Assembly (NCBI RefSeq): GCF_049532965.1
Contig: NZ_CP186694.1
Coordinates: forward strand, 62,001 to 126,000
Length of the DNA: 64,000 nucleotides
Direction of reading: 5' to 3'
Source: Roseateles sp049532965
GTDB taxonomy: Bacteria; Pseudomonadota; Gammaproteobacteria; Burkholderiales; Burkholderiaceae_C
Under the pieces are notes generated by a model. The model searched no databases. It was not told the origin of the DNA and was given only the letters and a program-made list of their open reading frames with translations. A program made the position numbers and the translations under genes. Positions 60,568 to 64,000 of this stretch are shown here, in pieces. Position 1 is the first letter of the stretch, and every line of letters begins with the position of its first letter.

Positions 60568-62139
60568 TCAAGTGTCCGCGTACAGCCTTTCCTGGCTGAA
60601 ATGAACCCGGTCGGCCGTCATCAATACGCTCACGTTGCTACTTTCCGAATTCACGTGGAGCCTGACGCCCCGGATGTTGAACTCATGGCGCATCCCGAGG
60701 AGCGCGCGTTCGTCGTTCAGTGTGCTGATCGAAGCCCGCGACGACTCCACGCCGCCGACGACGTACATCGAGACGTTTCCGGCGCCGGCACGATCCATCG
60801 CGTCGCGCAGCAGTTCGAGGCCGGCGCGTGGGTGCACTGGTCGGAGGTTCGCGTCGACACCCGAGTGGTGCAGCAGTCCCAGCACGGCTTCGCCCCGATC
60901 GTTCATGCCGTGCGCGCACATCGCGAAACACGACGCGATGCCGATCGTTCCAATGGAGTCATGGCCGCCTTGGGTCGGGTTGATTACCAGGCATTCGTCC
61001 ATGTCGACGTCCAGGGTCGAAGCAACGGGGGGCCAGATCGCGTGCGGACCCGGCACTTGGGCGACGCTCTGCGACGTGAACAGGTCCCAGTGCTCCCTCT
61101 CCATCGCTTCGTACGCGGCACGATGCCCCCCGCCGATGCCGGCCGCCGAGGGCTGCGAGTGGAGAGGGGCGCTGGAAGACGGCCCCGCGAGCCGGGATGA
61201 CTCATCCGCAGCGTGCAGCGACACCCCTGCGTTGCCTTGGGCGGCCTGTGCCGCATCGGCCACATCCCAGTTGTCGAGGTCGTGCTGCCATCCCATGGGC
61301 GGCAGGGGATGCCAAGGCGCCGCGGGCGGCATTCCCATCGGGCCGACCCAGGGGTCGGGCGCATGTTCCGCGCCGTATTCGCTTCCGAAGGAGTGTGAGA
61401 GCACCTCGTATTCGCGGCGGGACCCGGGCGAAGTCGGTATCGGATACGAACCGGACGCGGTGGGCTCGAGATGTCCGTCGTCATCGGCGACCGGCGCCGG
61501 GATCGAGACACGGTCGGGCGACTGCGGCGCACTATCCATCCGGCGAAGGTTCTCGGACGTGCGCTCGGAAGACACACGCGACGGCCGAAGCGATGCGTCG
61601 ATGTTGTGTTGCGCGAAGGAAGGGCGCGCGTTGCGGCTGGCGGAATCCTTGTGCCGGCTGGCCCCGAAACCCAGTGCCTTGATGCCCTTCTTGAGGCTCG
61701 ACATGAAGCCGCCCTTGCGGCGTGGCGCTGGATCAGGGTGGGCCGTGTGCGACGTGTAGGCGCCGTGACGCGCCGCCCGGGGTTGTGCGTACTGCTCAGG
61801 GCTGGCGGCCGGAGACTCGGCCAGATGGGACAGCTCATGCCGCGCGCTCTGGAAGCGCAGGTCGCGGTCCACGAGCGATGCCGCCGAGGAAGCCGCCAGC
61901 CGCGTTGAGCCCCCGATGTCGGAGCGCCTGACGCGCGGCCCGAGGCTACCCTCGCCGGCACGGCCCCTGTCGGGACGGCTCACGCGCAAGCCTTCCAATT
62001 GACCGGCCAGGGCGTCCGCGTCGGCGCTCGGGCGAGACGAACCGGTGGGCGCAGGCATCGGCCTCCCGGCCGCTCGGCGGGCCTCGTTGTAGCTCTCGAC
62101 GTCGTTGAAGTGCCACGAGTTGTATCTTGGAAATTCCAT
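60568..62139 (-). CDS. Type III effector-like protein with CheD/HopAF1-like Cys-His domain (copy B)
   Basis: A protein of 523 residues from the ATG at 62139, the same N-terminus as copy A. The first 290 residues are nearly identical to copy A. The Met/Pro spacer of A is replaced by a shorter, unrelated one. The catalytic part is related but diverged: DSIGTIGIASCFAMCAHG (Cys 404), LGLLHHSGVD (His 424/425), VSMYVVGGVES and NEFNIRGVRLHVNSE. The Cys-to-His spacing is 20 residues, exactly as in copy A, although the surrounding residues differ, which supports selection on those residues. It ends in a different tail (FSQERLYADT). A near-match PIP box upstream has the wrong spacing. Confidence 0.72.
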   Translation of the reverse strand: MEFPRYNSWHFNDVESYNEARRAAGRPMPAPTGSSRPSADADALAGQLEGLRVSRPDRGRAGEGSLGPRVRRSDIGGSTRLAASSAASLVDRDLRFQSARHELSHLAESPAASPEQYAQPRAARHGAYTSHTAHPDPAPRRKGGFMSSLKKGIKALGFGASRHKDSASRNARPSFAQHNIDASLRPSRVSSERTSENLRRMDSAPQSPDRVSIPAPVADDDGHLEPTASGSYPIPTSPGSRREYEVLSHSFGSEYGAEHAPDPWVGPMGMPPAAPWHPLPPMGWQHDLDNWDVADAAQAAQGNAGVSLHAADESSRLAGPSSSAPLHSQPSAAGIGGGHRAAYEAMEREHWDLFTSQSVAQVPGPHAIWPPVASTLDVDMDECLVINPTQGGHDSIGTIGIASCFAMCAHGMNDRGEAVLGLLHHSGVDANLRPVHPRAGLELLRDAMDRAGAGNVSMYVVGGVESSRASISTLNDERALLGMRHEFNIRGVRLHVNSESSNVSVLMTADRVHFSQERLYADT

Positions 62140-62416
62140 TGGGGGTATCACTCTGTATTGAAGAAGTCCGTCGATCGTTGGTGCTGGAACGCGATGCCGA
62201 TACGACCCGCGGTTAATCGCGTCACTCTCCCTGTCGTCGGGGGCGTTCGCGATCGACGCCCAGAGGGCTGCAGCGGCAGCGGCAGCGGCCGGAGCCTTCG
62301 AACGGCCGCGTGGGAACGCAACGTCTTCGCGAGCGCTGCACCGTCGACCTGCCTTGCTATCCGGGGAGCGCGAGGGCGTGCTGGAGGTTTGTCGAGCTTC
62401 ATTGAACCTCGGTGCC
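61247..62416. repeat. 1.16-kb near-identical block, copy B
   Basis: Partner of the block at 59229-60392, same orientation, 2,018 bases apart. The direct repeat offers a route for deletion or gene conversion between the two effector genes. Confidence 0.9.
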
Positions 62417-62499
62417 GCTTTCCATCGCGGGACCGGTCGGGCAAGACTGTGGCGCCGTGACACACCGAAGCGCGGCGCGCATGCGAAGTACGGTGAACC

Positions 62500-62630
62500 T
62501 ACCCGACTGGACAACGGGCCGGAATTCGTCGCCCAGGCGCTATGCGACTGGGCGGCCGCCAAGGGCATCGAGCTAGGTCACACCCAACCCGGCCAGCCAA
62601 CCCAGAACGCCTATTTGGAGCGCTTCATTA
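62500..62630 (+). pseudogene. IS3-family transposase fragment (DDE core)
   Basis: Encodes RLDNGPEFVAQALCDWAAAKG followed by GQPTQNAYLERF, the second Asp and final Glu regions of an IS3/IS407-type orfB. Only about 43 codons remain. It belongs to a different IS group than the element at 17752. Confidence 0.85.
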
Positions 62631-62815
62631 CCAGCCACCGTTCGATGTGCAGAAGAATCCAGTCTTGTTCCGCAATTCTCCGGGGCTGAGCTATGAACTC
62701 CGCGAAGTCCGGGGGGGGGGCAACTTCATCTTCGGACCCGACAAGCGGGACTACCGCATCCGGCCTCTGCTTTGAGTCATGACGCGCATGCGACTGGGGC
62801 ATTCGCTCCACCTCT

Positions 62816-62840
62816 TTCGGCACGCACCACGGTCCTTCGC
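62816..62840 (+). promoter_or_regulatory. PIP/hrpII box upstream of the plus-strand effector gene
   Basis: TTCGG-N15-TTCGC, an exact plant-inducible-promoter box in the right orientation, with its end 139 bases before the ATG at 62979. A perfect -10 YANNNT at 30-32 bases was not found. Confidence 0.7.
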
Positions 62841-62978
62841 GTCGTGCGCGTTGCCGAGGACGCTCGTCCATGACGATGCGAAGCTGATCTCCACTGTGCC
62901 CCGAGCTGTCGAATTGCCGGGTTCCGGCAACGGTGGACCCAGGCCATGCAGCCGGCAAGAACGGAGCGAGAACGAGTC

Positions 62979-64000
62979 ATGCACAGAATCCCCCCCGGCG
63001 GCATCTTCGACGACCCTGCGGAGTTCATGCGCCGCTACCAGCAGGCAGTCCAGGAGCGAGACGCGGTGGCCGCTGGAGCCGGTCGTCTCGAGAGCTTGCC
63101 GACCCCGGAAGTTGAGGGCTTGTCCCGGCGCCTGTCCGATGTGCACCTGGGCGGGGCAGGCGGCCTTGCGCCGCGCCGCACGCTGCCCGCCAAGGGGGGA
63201 TCGGCGCGCCTGAGTTCGCCGGCCGTGCGCCGGGAGGACGGGTATGGCTCCCACAGCATGCGCTACGACATGCACGAAGGCTGGCAGCCGTCGCCGCCCG
63301 AGAGCACTCCCTCGTCGCCCGAGGCCGCCAGCGGCGAAGCGAGCGACGACGGGCCGGCCCTGGTCGCGCGCGGGCCGCGCCGCGCCGTCGGCCAGTCGAT
63401 GCGCGCGCCTTCGTCCGCGGCCCTCGTGGATGACCGGCGCGGCGGCATCCACAGCGCCCGCTACGACCCACCGGCACACCAAGCGCCTGCACAGGCCGGC
63501 TTTCGCGAGCCTGACGCGCCCAGCACCTCAACCCGCCCGGAGCACGATTGGGCGCCAAAGCGCAGCGGCGGCGTCTTCTCCCGCCTCGCGAAGGGCGCCA
63601 AGAAACTTCTCGGCAAGGGGAACAGCAGCAAGCATTCCGGCGGCAGCGCGCGCCATAGCCTCGACTCCTCGGTGCCGTCGCCCTCGATGTTCCGCATGGA
63701 CTCGCAGTCCCCCGGGGGCGGGCAGCCGCGCCGAGTCCACGACGAGGCGATCGATACGCGCGTGACGCAAGAGCCCGCCCAGTCTCAGGCGGCCGAGTCG
63801 CCCATCGTGCCCAGCGACAGCTGGCCGGGCTGGCGCTTCAATCCGGGCACGCCGCTCGACGACGTTAGCGGGCCATCGTATGTCCATGGCGCAGCGATCG
63901 ACGCCCCGGCTCAAGCGGCGGCACTGCGCCCGGGTCAGGCTGGTGGCGTGGCGAGCCAGCAGGGCGCTCCGGCTGGCTGGGGCCGGCCACCGGTGGCCCC
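62979..64000 (+). CDS. Type III effector-like protein with shared N-terminal modules (3' end outside window)
   Basis: The frame is open from the ATG at 62979 to the last base, 340 codons. It starts MHRIPPGGIFDDPAEFMRRY, which aligns with the leader of the other three effectors. Further shared modules appear in the same order: a Leu-rich LSRRLSDVHLGGAGG, SSAALVDDRRGGIHSARYD (compare AASLVDRDLRFQSARHE in copies A and B), APKRSGGVFSRLAKGAKKLLG, and PSMFRMDSQSPGGG. GGAG lies 12 bases before the ATG. The C-terminal domain is beyond the window. It is transcribed away from the other three genes and has its own PIP box. Confidence 0.8.
   Translation, partial: MHRIPPGGIFDDPAEFMRRYQQAVQERDAVAAGAGRLESLPTPEVEGLSRRLSDVHLGGAGGLAPRRTLPAKGGSARLSSPAVRREDGYGSHSMRYDMHEGWQPSPPESTPSSPEAASGEASDDGPALVARGPRRAVGQSMRAPSSAALVDDRRGGIHSARYDPPAHQAPAQAGFREPDAPSTSTRPEHDWAPKRSGGVFSRLAKGAKKLLGKGNSSKHSGGSARHSLDSSVPSPSMFRMDSQSPGGGQPRRVHDEAIDTRVTQEPAQSQAAESPIVPSDSWPGWRFNPGTPLDDVSGPSYVHGAAIDAPAQAAALRPGQAGGVASQQGAPAGWGRPPVA

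Larger units (their letters stand above)
62417..62978. other. Divergent region between effector copy B and the plus-strand effector
   Basis: 562 bases holding an IS3 transposase fragment (62500-62630), a run of ten G residues (62711-62720) and a PIP box (62816-62840). On the minus strand, TTCGC-N13-TTCGG at 62466-62487 points toward copy B but is two bases too short for a PIP box. Confidence 0.6.

Noticed and set aside
62466..62487. PIP-box-like pair of TTCG motifs upstream of effector copy B
   Set aside because: The spacing between the TTCG halves is 14 bases and not 16, so it does not fit the consensus.
1..64000. CRISPR arrays, tRNA or rRNA genes, phage attachment sites
   Set aside because: Looked for while reading; no spaced direct repeats with unique spacers, cloverleaf or rRNA sequence was recognised. 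The only tandem repeats are the 8-base array, the 90-base hairpin array and the Ala-Pro linker.

Overview
The window is GC-rich and reads as chromosomal DNA of a betaproteobacterium, most likely a Burkholderiales member of the Rubrivivax/Roseateles/Mitsuaria/Rhizobacter type. This rests on general gene style: a NodT-type efflux factor, a Burkholderiales-type porin, the gltIJKL set, DctA, and a beta-oxidation locus whose multifunctional protein has the dehydrogenase before the hydratase. No rRNA, tRNA or CRISPR array was seen. The genus is an inference.

Layout. 1-5.3 kb: the 3' part of an RHS/YD-repeat protein ending in a short tip with an HExxH motif, then two tandem paralogous exported proteins (candidate immunity proteins), a miniature RHS protein and an orphan. 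5.3-6.4 kb: debris, including a broken duplicate of an HNH gene. 6.4-12.9 kb: a tripartite RND efflux locus with a TetR regulator; two copies of one operator (GTGACC-N12-GGTCAC) flank the regulator gene. 13-15.4 kb: an SDR, a tiny lipoprotein and a porin. 16-19.4 kb: a secreted ricin-lectin/pectate-lyase protein, a dead IS3 element and an HNH gene. 19.6-30.8 kb: eight co-directional chemosensory genes (cheW-cheR-cheW-mcp-cheA/REC-cheB-hybrid kinase-response regulator), most with 4-base overlaps, resembling Wsp-type systems but with a five-receiver hybrid kinase as the output end. 31-39.8 kb: a TetR-controlled fatty-acid beta-oxidation region. 40-41 kb: a translationally coupled two-gene module that may be a toxin-antitoxin pair. 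41-49.3 kb: DctA, a thioesterase, an ATM1-like ABC exporter, a LysR regulator and the glutamate/aspartate importer gltIJKL. 49.6-52 kb: a lower-GC patch with two exported orphans and a 171-bp deletion derivative of an insertion sequence. 52-55 kb: a secreted ricin-lectin/GH98-like glycosidase with a long Ala-Pro linker.

55-64 kb is the most unusual part: a cluster of four proteins that look like type III secretion effectors. They share a modular N-terminal half (a short leader motif, a Lys/Gly-rich KGG..S.L.KG.K block, and an R-M/L-D-x-x-SP motif) but carry different C-terminal ends. One has a Ulp1/XopD-type C48 SUMO-protease domain with a visible His-Asp-Cys triad. Two have a Cys...His-His domain that I compare with CheD/HopAF1-type glutamine deamidases. 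The fourth runs off the window edge. Two of the four genes have an exact plant-inducible-promoter (PIP/hrpII) box, TTCGB-N15-TTCGB, at the right place and orientation. Insertion-sequence fragments lie between them, and the two deamidase-like genes share a nearly identical 1.16-kb block while their catalytic ends have diverged. Together with the pectate lyase and GH98-like enzyme, this suggests a plant- or eukaryote-associated life style. No secretion-apparatus genes are in the window.
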